Of a DNA stretch of 64,000 nt, positions 36,275-50,750 are shown one piece after another. Location of the stretch: contig JABSSW010000005.1 in the NCBI GenBank assembly GCA_018902385.1, positions 558,001-622,000 of the forward strand, read 5' to 3'. The stretch comes from Physcia stellaris (taxonomy: Eukaryota; Ascomycota; Lecanoromycetes; Caliciales; Physciaceae). The position numbers and the translations under genes were made by a program. Within the stretch, counting starts at the first letter, position 1, and each line of letters starts with the position of its first letter. The notes beneath the pieces are model-generated. The model saw only the letters and a program-made list of their open reading frames with translations, had not been told where the DNA came from and searched no databases.

Positions 36275-39200
36275 TTATTTTTAAATCATTTATTTTTTCA
36301 AATTGTTCGAAATAACGACAATTTATTCAATAAACAAAATTTCAAATCAATCACGAATTCGAAAATTTAAAACGTCGTTTTCAAAATCAAATTGAACAAA
36401 AAAATTCGAAAAACGAAAACAAAAAAAAAAAACAAAAAATTTAATTCGTTTTAATGTTGTATAAAATTTTCAAAAAAATGTTTATCGCGAAAATCGATGT
36501 ATCAAAATTGAATATATCGAAAAACGAATTGCAAAAATAATCGTTAAATTTTCAATCAACAAACATTTATACGATAAATCGAAATTCAACATTCATCGTT
36601 TTATCAAAAATTATTTATCATAAATCAACACGAATTATTTCATCGAAAATAACATTAATTTAAAATTGTTTTCGTTGTTTTTCACGATCAAATTTTTAAA
36701 ACACGATTATTTTTGAATATTTATTGTCGAATTCATTGAAACGAAATTTTTTTTACATTAAAATTTTAATCATGTTTATTTTTTCAACATTTTTTTTTGA
36801 TCGATTTTTTTTTAAATTTAAACGTAAAATTTTTAATCAAATTCAACAATTAAAATTTTTTCGAAAAATGATCAAATTATCGTCGAAAATTCAAATTGAT
36901 AAAAAACATTTTTTAAATTACGTTTTTTCGAAAAACGCAAATTACAATTCGAACGATACGAAACATGCGATAAACATTTGTATCGTCGAACAATTTCAAC
37001 AATAAATTCGTAAAAATTTTTTTCACGGTATTGCAAATGTTGAATCAATTGAAAATCGATCGTGACACAAAAATTCAAATTGTTTGAAATTGAAACGTTC
37101 ACGTAAAAAATTATAATTCGTTGATCAAAAATTTCGAAAAAATCGAAAAAAACAAACAACACAATCGAAAAATCGTCAATTTATTTCGACGAAAAAATAA
37201 AAATATAAACAAATTAAATGTCGATAATTTCAAATTCAACATCGAGAATGAAAAATTAAAAAAAAAATCAAACGTTGCATGACGAAATAAATATTTTTCG
37301 AATGAATTTTACAATAACGTTTATTTTTAAAAAATGACATCAAATTCAAAATCGAAAATGTTAAATTGATCAATCGTAATATAAAATTACAAAACGAAAT
37401 AAATTTTTTAAAAATCACAAATTTTTCAATTTTCAATTTTGAACATTGTTTATCGATAAAAAAAATAAAAATGTCAAAATGTCGAATTTTTTCAAATTCA
37501 ATGAAAACATTTCGAATTTTTTTTACGAAATTTGAAAACAATTGATCAAAAATAAATTCATTGTTAACGTCGATTATTTCGTCGACGAATATATCAAAAC
37601 AACGACATTCATCAATTGAATCGAAAACAAAATTCGCGAACATTTTTTCGTTCGACGTAAAATCGACATTATTTATTTCAAAATTTTTCAAATCATTTTT
37701 GATTTTTTAATTTTGATTTATGTTGAAAAAAACAAAAAACGAAACGTACGCAATAAATTCAAAATTTTTATTATGCGTATCAATCAACGTTTTTCGAAAT
37801 TTTTTTTCGAATTTTTGTTGTTGTTCAATCAATTGTTTCATTATTCAAAACAAAATTTGATCGATGAATTTCGCGAAAAATTCATTTTTCAATTACAACG
37901 AATTATTGTTAATAACGATCGATTTGAAACAATCGAAAATTTAAAAAAATTGATTGAAAAAATGAATCAAAAATTACATTTTTTTGAAATACACGTTTCG
38001 AAAATTCGACATTTAAAAATATTTCACGAATTATTTTCAAAATATCAATTGTCAAAATCGTAATTCGTGATAACATGTTAAACGTCAAAAAAATTATGTT
38101 CGTCGTCGATTAAATGATCATGAAAATTTTTTATAATAAAAATGACATCGATAAAAATTGTTATCGTTGTGAAAATTTCAATCATTTGATACGAAATTGT
38201 TTTTTTTTTAAAATTATCGATATTTGATTGTTCAAAAAAATCAAACAAAAAAAAACATTTTGACAATCAACGAAATGAATGAATTTTTAATAAATTTTCA
38301 AATCGAAATCGATTCAATTTTTTTGATAATTATTTTAATGATATTAACAACGAAATTTTTTCAATTCATGAATCGAAAAACGTTTAAATTTTTTCAAAAT
38401 CGCGACGAAAATATTGTTTATTTCAACAATGTTAAAAACATTCAACACGTTCAATAAATTTCAAAACAATTTTTTAATAATTAAATATACATTAATTTTC
38501 GATAAATACGAACATAATTTGCAAATATTAATGAATACAAATATCATTGAATACGTTTTCATTGATGAAAAAATTGCAAAAATTAATTTGTAAAACATTT
38601 CAAATAATTTTTGTGATTTTATCACGATCGAAATTTCAAAAATTTCGATAATCGAAAAATTAAATTCATTATTCATGTCATTTATTTTACATTTATTTGC
38701 AAAATCATTCAAAAATCACGATTTTTATGTTTATAATCAAAATCGAAATTTATTCGTTAATATTAAATAAATTTTGAATAAACGTTCACGAAATCATTTT
38801 CGAATATGAAAAACGATAAAATTATTTTCAAATTCGATCGATTGTTGTTTCATTTTTCGAAATATTAAAAAAAAATTTTTAAAATCAAAAACGAACGTTC
38901 AATTTTTTAAAAAATTATATTTTTTTAAATCAATATCGTTAAACAAATTTTCGATATCGATAAATTTTCAAAAATATCAAATTATTCAAAAACGAAAACG
39001 TTTTCGAATTTGTATTCAAAATTAAATTTTTTTTTATTTATCGTCGAGAAAATTTCGAAAACGAAAAAATTTTTTTTTTCAAAAACATATTGAATTTTAA
39101 TTTTCGATATGTTATTGAAAAAATTGATAAAAAATATTTTTTTGTCAAATTTTCGAAAAAAAAAAAAAAAACGAATTAAAATTAATACGAAATTTTTAAC

Positions 39201-42200
39201 AATTTAAACATTCGAATTTTTTTTTCGAAAATCGAATTTAATCAAAAAATTTGTTCGACGATTTAATCGTCGATTCAAAATTTCGATTTTGATAATGAAA
39301 ACGACGAACAAAATTTCGATTTTGAAAATGTTTTTTTGAACGTCGTTTTTATCGACGTCGTTGTTTATCAATTTTTGACAAAATAAAAAAAAAAAAAAAA
39401 AAATCAAAACATTTTCGTTAATCATGAAAAATTAAATGAAATTATTGACAACGTCAAAAAAATTTAATCAAAACAAAATTTGATTTCGATTTCGATTTCA
39501 AAAAAAAATTTTTAAAATCATGAAAACAATCGTCGAAAAATTGAAACGAAAAATTTTTGATTTTTTTAAACGATTCGAAAACGTGTTCAATTTCAAAAAA
39601 ATCGATAAATTATTTTTTCATAAATTTTACGATCACAAAATCGAATTGATCGAAAAAATCGAAACAATTATTTCGAAATCGAATTTATTTTTTATCGTCA
39701 AAAAATTCGAAATTTTTCAAAAATATTTTCACGAAAATTTTCAAAAAAAATTTATCAATTCAAACAAAATATCGTATGTATCGTTCATTTTATTCGTCGT
39801 CAAATCGAACGAACAATTTTTTTGAATTATGAATTATCGAAAATTGAACGTCATAATCAAACGCAATGAATATTTTATATCGTTGATTTGAAAAAAATTT
39901 TGTTCGAATTATAAATTGCAAATTTTTGTTCAAATTGAAATCATATCGATTTTCAATAAATTTCGAATGAATTCAAAAACGAAAAATTGATTATTTTTAT
40001 ATGTTCGTTGAACATTTACAAATATCATGTATTATTTTTCGAATTAACAAATGATTCGACGAATTGACAACATTACATAAACGATTTGTTGTTCGAATAT
40101 ATTAATCATTTTTGTCAAATTTATTTAAACGATATTTTTATTTACAACAAAATTCGAAAAAAAAAACATGAACGACATTTCATTCAAATGTTTCAAAAAT
40201 TGAAAAAATCGAATTTCAAAATTGATATCAAAAATGCGAATTATTTTTTCAAACGAAAATTTCATTTTTGAACGTCATATTAACGAAAAAAATTTACGAA
40301 ATGAATTTCAAAAAAATTCAAAATATCGTCAATTGAATTCGTTCAATTTGCATTAAAAAATACAAACGTTTGTGAATTTTTGCAATTTTTATCGTCGTTT
40401 CATCAAAACATTTTTCAAATTCGTCAAATTTTTGATTCGAATGATCAAAAAAAAATTGATTTCGAATGAATCGATTTTCGTCAACGAAACATTCGAAAAT
40501 TGAAAAAACAAATTATCGAAATTTTCAATTTTTCGACATTACGATCGTAATCGTAAAATTATTTTTAAAAATTGATTCATCGAATTGATGTTTAAATGAA
40601 ATTTTTTTTCAATACGATAACGACGAAATTTTTCATTCGATAATTTTTTTCAATAAAAAAATGATTTTTGTCGAATGCAATTACGAAAATATACGACAAA
40701 AAATTTTTTAATCATTATTCGATGTTTGAAAAAATTGAAAATTCGAAAATTCGAAAATATTGACGAATTTGTCGAAATTTACATCGAAAAAAAAATTTGA
40801 AAATTTTCATGACAAAAAAATTTATTTTTCGTCAAATACGTTGAACAAAATTTTTGATCGATATAATATCAAAATTCAATATCAATTCGAAATCAAAAAT
40901 GTTAAAACGAACGTTTTGATTCGAATATTTGAATTTCGTTTTGTCGATAACGACGAACGAAAATTTTATAAAAAACAAATTTTGTTGTCGTTTTTTCGAT
41001 TGCAATTATGTTCGATTAACGTTCAAAACGATTTGTACGAACGAATTATACAAATCAATCGAAAAAATGAAAATTGCATTAATTATCGTCAAATTTTAAT
41101 CGATAAACAAATTATTAACGAAAAAATAAATTTACAAAAATGTTCAAATCGAAACGATGTTTTTTTCAAAAACGAAAATTTATGAATATCAAATCGTTTA
41201 AATTTCATGATTGAAATAATTCGCGATTTTTACGATCAAGTTTTTTTATGTTCATTCGAACATGAATCGCATTAAAAAATTCATTAAACGTTATTATTAT
41301 TGATTTAATATGCGATTATTTATCAAACGTTACATTCGTAATTTTTCACAAATGTCAACGTTTTAAATTTTTCAATCACGATGATTCGTCATGAATTATT
41401 AACATCATTGTCAATTTTTAATCAACGATAAATGAATATTTCGATAAATTTCATAATCGAATTATTTGAATCACAAAAAAAAAAAAACAACGTTATTTGC
41501 ATTATTATCGATCGATTAATCAAAAAACAACATTATGTTTTTTTGTGATCGAAAATGACGATTTGATAATCGAAATTTGCGTCAAAATATTGTTTCATTA
41601 CGTATTTCGCACGCATGATTTTTTTTTTTTATCGTTTTAAAATCGAAATGATCAATTCGTAAATCATGTTTGAAAATTTTTTTTGCAAACGTTTAAAAAT
41701 CAAATGTAAATTTATTTACGACGTTTTCAATTTCAAACGAATGATCAAATCGAACGAATTAATCAAAACATTGAAATTCGTTTACGTTTTATATTGCAAT
41801 TATCGTCAAAACGATTGAATTGATTGAATAAACATCATGAAATTCGTTGACAACAATGACGTTTTCAACAATCACAAATTTTATCGTTTTTCAATTTTTC
41901 ATTAATAAAAATTATCATTTTCGAATGATTTTTGATTCAAATTTAAATGATTACGAAATCATTAAAAAACGTTTATTGATCAAACAAAACGAATTCATCG
42001 TCAAAAAAATAAATCGTATTATCGAATAAATCAAAATCAATCAATTGTCGACGTTAAACAAAAAATGACGATTCGAATCAACAAATTTCGTTATTCGATT
42101 AATTTTGAAAAAAAAATTATGTATGATTAAATCGTCGTCATATCAAAAAAATTCGTTCATTTAACAAATTGAATGACAAAAATTAAATTCATATTTCGTT

Positions 42201-43507
42201 GTCAAAAAACGAAAATTGTTTACGAATTGAAATTGTTCGATGACATCAAAAATTTTTCGATTTTTCATTTTTGATTGTTAAAAAAAAATTTCAATGAAAT
42301 TGAAAAAACAACATAACGATTTTTCGAAATTCGTTATCGCAAATGAAATATTCGAATGAAAATTCGACGACATATTGCAATTTTCTATCATTATCATCGT
42401 TTTCAATATCGTTGTAAATGATCGAATTGAAATTTTCACGATCGCATTTGATATTATGTCGACGACGATAAATTTCAAAATGTTCAAAAATATCGTCGAT
42501 GTTTTTCACGAAATTAATTCAAAAACAACAAAATTTGTTTTGCGAAATGATTAAATCGTGAATTTTATTGTTTTTGTAATCGATCAAAAAATTGTCGAAA
42601 TCGAATTCGTTACAAAATTTTCAAATTGATTTCAAATTTTTTTTTTTTATTCGTTTCGTTATCATTTCGCGTTATTTACAATCAAAATTTACGTCGCATG
42701 AAAAATTGAATCGTGTCAAAAACATTTTCAAAAATTGTCGTCAAATTTTATTGAACAATGAATAATAATGTAAAATGTCATGCAATGATATGAATAAACA
42801 ACAAATTGTCAAAAAAATTCGAACATTTACAAATTCGTCAACAAAATTTTCAATTGTTTATTAATGACACGCGAAATTATTTGTAAAATTCGTTCAAAAT
42901 ATTTGTTTTTCAAAAAATTTAATACATGCATATTTCGTTGAATGCATTGTACGAATCAAATTGTTTTATATGCAATAACGTCGACGTGTTAATCGTGATA
43001 ATAAAAATTTTATCGATTTTTTTGATCAAATTGTTCGTTTCATGATATCAATTTGATGTTGCAAAAATTTTAAAATGTTTGTCGATACGCGAAATTGTTT
43101 GTTTATTAATGTTCGTCGAAATTAATTTTTACGAATTGTATGAATTGATTATTTTTCAAAACAAAAAATTGTTTTCACGTTTTGTCGAAATACAATAAAT
43201 GTACAATCGATTTTCGCATATTCGAAAATTTCAATGCATTTTTAAAAATTGTAACGACGATTTTATTAACATATTAAATTGTTTATTTCATTAAAATAAA
43301 TAATTTGAATGTTTTCAAAATTTCGACGAATTTATTTCGTTGAACGAAATTTATTTCGCGAAATTTCGCGTTTATTTTTTTTTTTCGACGACAAAAATCA
43401 ATTCAACGTTATTTAACGACATATTTAAATCGCGCAAATTAAAAAAAAAATCAATTAATCGTTTCGAAACGAAATTGAAAAAAAAACGAAAAATAATGTG
43501 ACGAACG

Positions 43508-43724
43508 TGCATCGAATTCAACATTTGAAATCAAAAAATTAACAAAATTAAAATTAACATTTTTATTTTATCACATCGAATGTTAAAATCGAAATTCGTT
43601 TTGACGCATTCAAAACAAAAAAATTTAATTTTTACATATGTTTTTACAAATTTTCATGTATTTGTTTTTCATTTAGAAATTTTCGTGTAATTATGTATTA
43701 AAATATTAAATCATAAATTTCACA
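43508..43724 (+). repeat. 3' LTR of the second Gypsy element
   Basis: Partner of 36,056-36,274; its left tip is diverged and the start is approximate. Confidence 0.72.
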
Positions 43725-43777
43725 TTTGACGTCGATTAAAATCGTCGAAAAATTCAAATATCAAAAAAAAATTGTTA

Positions 43778-43927
43778 ACGTCGATAATAAAATCGTCGAC
43801 AAAATCAAATGCGAAAATGAAAATGTGACGTCGATAATAAAATCGTCGACAAAATCAAATGCGAAAATGAAAATGTGACGTCGATGATAAAATCGTCGAC
43901 AAAATCAAATGCGAAAATGAAAACGAT
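43778..43927. repeat. Three-copy 50-bp tandem repeat
   Basis: Units start at 43,778, 43,828 and 43,878 and are almost identical. Each carries ATCGTCGACAAAATC. Just downstream of the 3' LTR of the second Gypsy; a related phrase occurs inside that element's 5' LTR (about 36,080). Confidence 0.88.
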
Positions 43928-44242
43928 AATGTCGACAATTATATCGTTAACAACGAATTTTTCGAATTTTTTTTGCAAAAAAATCGTGAAATATTTTTGA
44001 ATCGTGTCGTTTTTTTTTCATCAATTTCATCATTTTTTGTCATTTTTCGTCATTGAATTGAACGATAACAACGTTAATGTCGACAATAATTTTTGTTTCG
44101 ACGTTAAAAAAACGTGCATTTTATTAAATGATATTAATTGTCATGTCAAAAATTGAAATATATGCAATAATAACATTCACATCGTTTTTGTAAAAAAACA
44201 ATAAATGTCGAACGACATAATCATTGTTGCGAAAAATGATAT

Positions 44243-44370
44243 CAAAAAATCAAAAACAACATGTGAAACATCGATTTTTGTAACATTGACACAATTCGAA
44301 ATTTCGAATTCGTTTTTGTCATTTACGATTATCAACATCGAATAAATTGTTATTAATTCGATATTCGTAA
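44243..44370 (-). repeat. Inverted-copy segment, partner of 53,678-53,795
   Basis: The reverse complement matches 53,678-53,795 over about 118 bases. Both copies share the peptide phrase NDKNEFEISNC in the same relative frame, so they are probably pieces of one old coding repeat. Confidence 0.65.
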
Positions 44371-44771
44371 AATTTTTTTGTTTCACATGCGATAATGAAC
44401 AAAAAAAAAATCGAATAAAATTTGTTTTTGTTTTTATAACAAAAAAATTTTACGTTGTTTCGTATTTTTTTATATTTTTAATGAAATGTTGAAAATTAAA
44501 AAAATTAATACGATTTTTTTAACATTTTTTGAATTTTCAATCGATTGCATCAATCAATGAAATTTTGATGAATTTTTGTCAAAAAAAAAAATATTGTTTT
44601 TTTTTTTTTCGTGAAAATTATCGTTATCGAACAACAATTCAAAATGATTTTATCGAACAACAATAACGAATTTCGATTCAAATTTCGAAATTTAATTGCA
44701 TTATTGAATTTGCGAAACGATATTATTCAATAAATACGATATTAAACGATAATTACGATTCAAACGTAATG

Positions 44772-44875
44772 TTATTATCGTTTTGTATATCAAAAAATTC
44801 GTGCGAACAATTTGTTGTAATAATTATTATCGTTTTGTATATTAAAAAATTCGTGCGAACAATTTGTTGTAATAA
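44772..44875. repeat. Two-copy 52-bp tandem repeat
   Basis: Units at 44,772 and 44,824 share TTATTATCGTTTTGTATAT and a common tail, with one or two differences. Confidence 0.85.
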
Positions 44876-45409
44876 CGAATGTATGCAATTTTTCAATCAT
44901 TTTTTGACATTTTGAAAACAAAAATTCGTTAATTATAAATAAAACATAACGTATTCAAAATGAATTTATTTGATCGTAATTGTTTGAATAATCATATTGA
45001 CGATTTTGTATTTTGTTTTGTGAATAAAAATTTTCGTTTGTTTGAAAACATCGAATGTTTGAAAATATCGATCGCATTTTGCATTTTCGTGTTTTGAAAA
45101 TTTTGTTTGTATCGTTTTGTTTTCAAAAAAAAATGTTATTGCGTCAAAATATAATTAAATTATCGAAAATAAAATGCAAATATTTTTTGTCAAAAATCGT
45201 TGTTGTTTGAATTCATAAATGTTTAAATGTAAAACAAAATCATCGTGAATTTTTTAAATGAATAAAAAACGTGTGATTTACAAATAACATAACGAAAATA
45301 TTTGATTTAAAAAACAAATATGTACATGAAAATCGAATATCAAAAATAAATTGTGAACGTCAAATTTTAAATCGCGTTAATTTTCATGACGATTTTCGTT
45401 GATAAAATA

Positions 45410-45500
45410 AAATTTTATCGAAATTTTTTTTCAAAACATGTTCGTAACAACAACAAAAATTTTATCGAAATTTTCAAAAAACATGTTCGTAACAACAACA
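45410..45500. repeat. Two-copy ~45-bp tandem repeat
   Basis: The phrase ACATGTTCGTAACAACAAC occurs twice, each time after TTTTATCGAAATTTT. A related ACATGTTCGTAACAC occurs near 61,745. Confidence 0.8.
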
Positions 45501-48500
45501 AAAATAATTGATATTATTATTTGACGATTTTCGATCGTATTCGTTTGATTGTTCGAACATCGTTTTGAAAAAAATTTGAATCGTGAAATTTTTGATAATT
45601 TTTTCATTCAAAAAAAAAATTAATGTATTTCACGTTTGACATTTTTTCAATGTTTGATACAATATGAATAATACGCACAATGTTCGAAATATTGTAAAAA
45701 CGATGAAAATTTAAATTCGATTTTTTGAATATGTCGAACACGAAACGTTTTTTTATTTTTATTATATCGTGTATATCATCAATGACATTTTTGTTTCGTA
45801 TACGTAATAAATCAATCAACATTTCAATGTATTTTTTTGACGAATCGTTTCGCATTATATCGATCAAATTTTTCACGATTAATATGAATTGTAATTGATT
45901 AATTTTTTTTTTCAAAAACGTCGATTGTTTTTTTTGTCGATTGTTTCGAATTTTCATTTTTGAATTCACACGTAATCATATCGACGTTTTTCGTGTTTTT
46001 GTTAATTGAAAATCGTTCGACATGTATGAATTGTTAAACGATTTATGTCATGATCGATAATATTTAATTTAAATCATGTTGTCAAATTTTCATGCATTTG
46101 AATTGAATAATGTTTTATTCACGAAACATTTTTTTTTTTTTGTAATTGATTTTTTGACACGATTCGAAACAATTTTTTTTTTTTTTTAAAAAATAAACAA
46201 AATTAAATTTTTTAATAAATATGAAATTTGAATTTGAATCGTTGTTGTGAACGCATAATATCAATTTCGTGAATTACATTTCAATCGTCGAATGATTTGT
46301 TGTTCGTTTTTATCAATTATTCATTTTAATTGTTTCATGTTTTTGCATTTCGTGATTTTTGTTTGTTGTTTATTTTTCGAATTATTCGTTAAATCGATAT
46401 TTTGAATTTCAACATGATCGTTTGCACGATTTTGTTTTCACAAATCGTAATTATCGACAATCAAAACGTTTGTTCGACGCGTATTGTTTTGTAACATTTG
46501 TTTTTATAATTTTTTCGTTTGTTGATCAATTTTCACAAAATTTTCAAATGATTCGAATGAATCGTTTTTTCAATTTCGATGTTAAAATTTGTCAAAACAT
46601 CGTATTTTCGAATGAAATGTGAATAATAAATCAAATTGTGCATTTTGAAAATATTGAAAAATCGTTTTTTTTTTGAAAAAAACGCAATGTTTTTTTGACA
46701 ATATTAAAAACATTCAAATAATGTTGTATGTAATTCATGATTGTTTCGATATGCGAATGATATTGAATTATTATCGTTATATTGATTATCATTTTAATGC
46801 AAAACAACATTTCGAATTGTGTTTTTTTCAAAAAAAAAATATAACAAAAATCATTTGACGCATATTGTTTTTAAATTTTTTTTGTCATTTTTTTGTATCA
46901 TTATACGTTTTTCAAATAATAAAATTTTTGTATGATGAAACACGCGTTCATGTTTGATTCAATTGTTTCGTTGTTTCGATTTGAATTCAAATCAATTTTT
47001 TTTTTCGTTTGCGTTTTTTTTTTGAAAATTTTCGTCATGACGTTTGAAATTTGAAATATTCAATTTTTTACGTACAAATCGATCATTTTTTTTATCATTT
47101 GATGTAAAAAATTTGAAAACATTTTTTGATGCACATTGAACAAATAATGTTTTCAAACAAAATTATTGATCGATTTGATGTATTCGTGTCGATTTTGATC
47201 GTTTTTTTTTTCATTTTTTTGTCGTTGTTTTTTGATTTGATTTTTGTTAATTTGATAATTACGCATAAATCAATGTTCGTGTGAATGTAAATTTTCAAAT
47301 TTTTTATTTTCATACAAATCGAACAATGAAATTTGTTTTTTTTTAAATTTTCAAATTTTTTTTTGACGTTTATCGAAATACAAATCGAACAATGAAATTT
47401 GTTTTCATATTGAACATTTTAATATTCGAAATCGATCGAAAAATTGTATTTTTTCGAATAATCGATCGATATATTCATTAAAATCGAAAAAATTAAAAAC
47501 ATTTTTTAAATTTGTCGTTTGCGTATCGTATCGAAATTTCAAAAATCGCATATTGTTTCAATGTTGATACGATAACAAAAATTAATTTATCAATTTTTTC
47601 GCAAAAAATTGTTAATTTACGACATAACATAATTTTTTCAAAAAATTTTAATTTACGACATAATAAAAATAAATTTATAATAAAATTTCGTTTTCATATT
47701 GTTTTCGTCAATCGATATCGAAATTAAATTCAATAAAATAACGTTTGATCGAAAACGTTGTTTTTTTTATTCAAATTCGCAAAAATAATTATATATATCG
47801 ATTATAATTTAACATCGTTCAAATTCAAAAATTTTTATAATCATATATATCGATTATAATTGTGACACGTCATTTATAACGTTCAATTTAAATTGATTAT
47901 TTAAAAAATTTAATAATCGAATTATTGTCGTTTTCAACATAATTTTTAAAATTTATAATCAATCATTTTTAATCGAAATTTAAAATTTTTTCGTTTTTTA
48001 TACGTTCAAATTTAAATTTAATTTTATTCGAAAATTTGCATATATAATTAAATTTTTTCATCAATATTCGAACATTTTTGTTTTTATTCAATATCGTCGT
48101 TTGTCGCGTGTGTTTCGTTCGACGTCGTAATTTCGTATTTACGAATAAACGCATATATTAAATTGTTCGCAAAAAATTCGTGTTTCATGAAAAATTTCAA
48201 TATTTTGATACAATCGCGATAATACAACGAATAACGATTGACGAAAACATTTTCAATCATCGATTTCACGACAAATTTTTTTTTCATTCATTTATCGTTG
48301 TGAATATTTTTGTTCAATGTGTTCAACATATTTCATCAATTGATATCATTTTTTATATGTGCGTGTTTTCACATAAATTTCAATTTTTCGTCGATACAAA
48401 ATTGATTTATCGTTTTTTTAATGCATTTGTTGTCGTTGAATTATTTAACAAACGCATATGCGCACGATAATTCGAAAAAATAATATATTTTTTTTATTGT

Positions 48501-49654
48501 TGAATTTTTGTCGTTTGAATTGTAATCAATTTTCAACGATTTTTCAATTTTGATATCGATTACGTTTTCATAAATTATGATTTTGATAATCGAATTTTCG
48601 ACAAATTTTTTGATTTTTTTTTTGATAAAATTGTCAAAATTTGTATCGTTGATGATTGATTCGATATTGTCGAAATGATTAACATCGATTTTCGATATAA
48701 TTTTTTTGTTTGTTTGTTCATTTTGATAATTTTTTTTACGAAAACGTGATTTTGCAAATGCATGTTTTTTTATCGTTTCATCATTTGCGATTAAAATTAA
48801 TAATGTTGAATATTTGCGTGAATAAATTGAAAAAACGCGATTGTTTTTATCGATATAAAAACAATTTCGACAATATCATATTTTCATTTATTGATTTTAA
48901 AATGCGATAATTGAAAAAACGAATTCGAAAATCTATGATGTTTTTGATTGTAAAAATTTCAATAAAAATCAAAACGAAAAAGATGAAAAATTTGAAAAAA
49001 AAAATTGACATTCAATTGAAATCAATTGTTCGATAATGAACGATAATTGAAATAACGATAATTGAAAATTCAAATTTCGATGCAACAATTCATATTTTGT
49101 TTCAAATTGTTGAAAATCAATTTCAAATTCGTTTTTAAATGCGTTTGTGTTCATTTTGTTAAACAAAAATTTTGAAATGTATTCACGTATCAAAAAATTT
49201 ATCGATTGTTGTTTCGATATAATGTCGCAATGTATGCAAATTGCGCATATAATAAAAAATAATTCGTGATTTTAACGTGTGTTGAATTTGATGTAATTAA
49301 ATTTCGCATTAATTTAATTAATAAACAAATCGTTTTATATTTTTCATTTCATTTTTACATTATTTGTTTGTTGTCGTCGTTGCGAACAAATTTATATCGT
49401 CATTGTCAAATTGCAAACGTCAATTATTCGTCGTGATCGACAATTTCGATAATTCACGAATTGTTGTCAAAAATTCATTCGTTTTGTTTTTTTTCGTCGA
49501 ATTTTTCAATTTTTTACAAATTCAATCGAATAAAAAAATTTGCAAATTTGTTTTTTCGTTTCAAAAAAAAAACGTCATTTTGTCATTTTCGAAATTGTCA
49601 CGTTGTCGAAATTTTGTTAAAAATTCGTGAATTCGCAATCAATGTTGTTTTTTT

Positions 49655-49960
49655 TCATCAAAAAATCGAATTGTGTCAAAAATCGCGATTGTTTTATCAA
49701 TGAAAAATTTTTGCATCAAATAAACGTTGATGCAAAAATTGTTTGATCAATAAAAAATTAAAAATTAAATTTTGATGTTGAAAAAAATCAACACAAAAAT
49801 TGAAAATTTCATCAAAAATTCGATTTGTGTCAAAAATCGCGATTGTTTTATCAATGAAAAATTTTTGCATCAAATAAACGTTGATGCAAAAATTGTTTCG
49901 ATCAATAAAAAATCAAAACATTTGAACAATAAAAAAAATTAAATTTTGATGTTGAAATTT
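49655..49960. repeat. Tandem duplication (~154-bp period) with a perfect hairpin in each copy
   Basis: Copies start at 49,655 and 49,809. Each contains perfect 14-bp inverted arms (AATTTTTGCATCAA and its complement) around a 7-base loop, at 49,706-49,740 and 49,860-49,894. The hairpin has no CpY or RpG site left, so it is stable against the mutation process. Confidence 0.88.
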
Positions 49961-50582
49961 TTTTTTTCGCGTTATTTTGCGCGTTTTTCGAATCGAATCG
50001 AATAACACAAAATTTAATCAAATTTGTCGTTATTTTGTCGATTTGAATTGCGCGAAAATAAACAAACATTCGAAAACAAAAAAATATCAAAAATGTAAAA
50101 AACGATTCGCGTGCGTGAAAATGTTCGAAATTCGAAAAATTTTTTTTCATTGAATATTGAAAATTTTGAAAATCGTTTTATTATTGAATATTCGATTTTG
50201 AAAATCGTTATTCATCGAAAACGAAAATAATTATTGTCGTCAATGTTGTTTTTTGAAAATGAAATGAAACGATGCAACAAATAAATGAAAATTTTTGAAA
50301 AACGACGTTTTTCACGTTAAAAAATCGATTGATAAATGAATACGAAACAAAAAAATGATTTTAATCGTCGATGTCGATGTTCGAAAATAAAATGAAACGA
50401 TGCAACAAATGAATGAAAACAATCAAAAACAACATTTATCACATTATGAAAACGATTGACGAAATGAATAAAAAACAAAAAACAATGCGACGAAAAAAAA
50501 ATATCGCGAATTCGCGAAAATTTTCAAAAAAATACGTTTTTATTCATATCGAATCAAATTCAAAATAAATATTGATGATTTT

Positions 50583-50750
50583 GATCGTTCAATTCAATCG
50601 TTTTATTCAACGATCGACGAATAAATATCGCGAATTTTGATCGTTCAATACAATCGTTTTATTCAAAAATCGACGAATAAATATCGCGAATTTTGATCGT
50701 TCAATACAATCATTTTGTCGAAATGTCGCAAATAAATAATGATAACATCG
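50583..50750. repeat. Three-copy 56-bp tandem repeat
   Basis: Units start at 50,583, 50,639 and 50,695 with GATCGTTCAAT; the first two are nearly identical and the third diverges in its second half. Confidence 0.85.

Larger units (their letters stand above)
36056..43724 (+). mobile_element. Second fossil Ty3/Gypsy element
   Basis: 7.7 kb between two ~218-bp LTRs, plus orientation. Parts: gag about 37,713-38,060 with a CCHC knuckle near 38,150-38,210; protease region about 38,450-38,900; reverse transcriptase about 39,600-40,280; RNase H about 40,600-40,720; integrase with its zinc-binding region about 41,030-41,300 and core about 41,480-41,830. A segment near 42,660-42,750 is also found in the first Gypsy (28,680-28,740) and in the third LTR element (60,185-60,245), so the three are related. 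Broken throughout, with dozens of breaks. The LTRs differ by substitutions and several indels, so it is older than the first Gypsy. No clear target duplication. Confidence 0.8.

Noticed and set aside
48084-48287. Plavaka/CACTA-like transposase on the minus strand
   Set aside because: Only one short phrase is suggestive; the conserved acidic and Trp motifs expected next are not seen.
43778-50750. CRISPR-like arrays
   Set aside because: The repeats are head-to-tail without unique spacers and the DNA is fungal nuclear.
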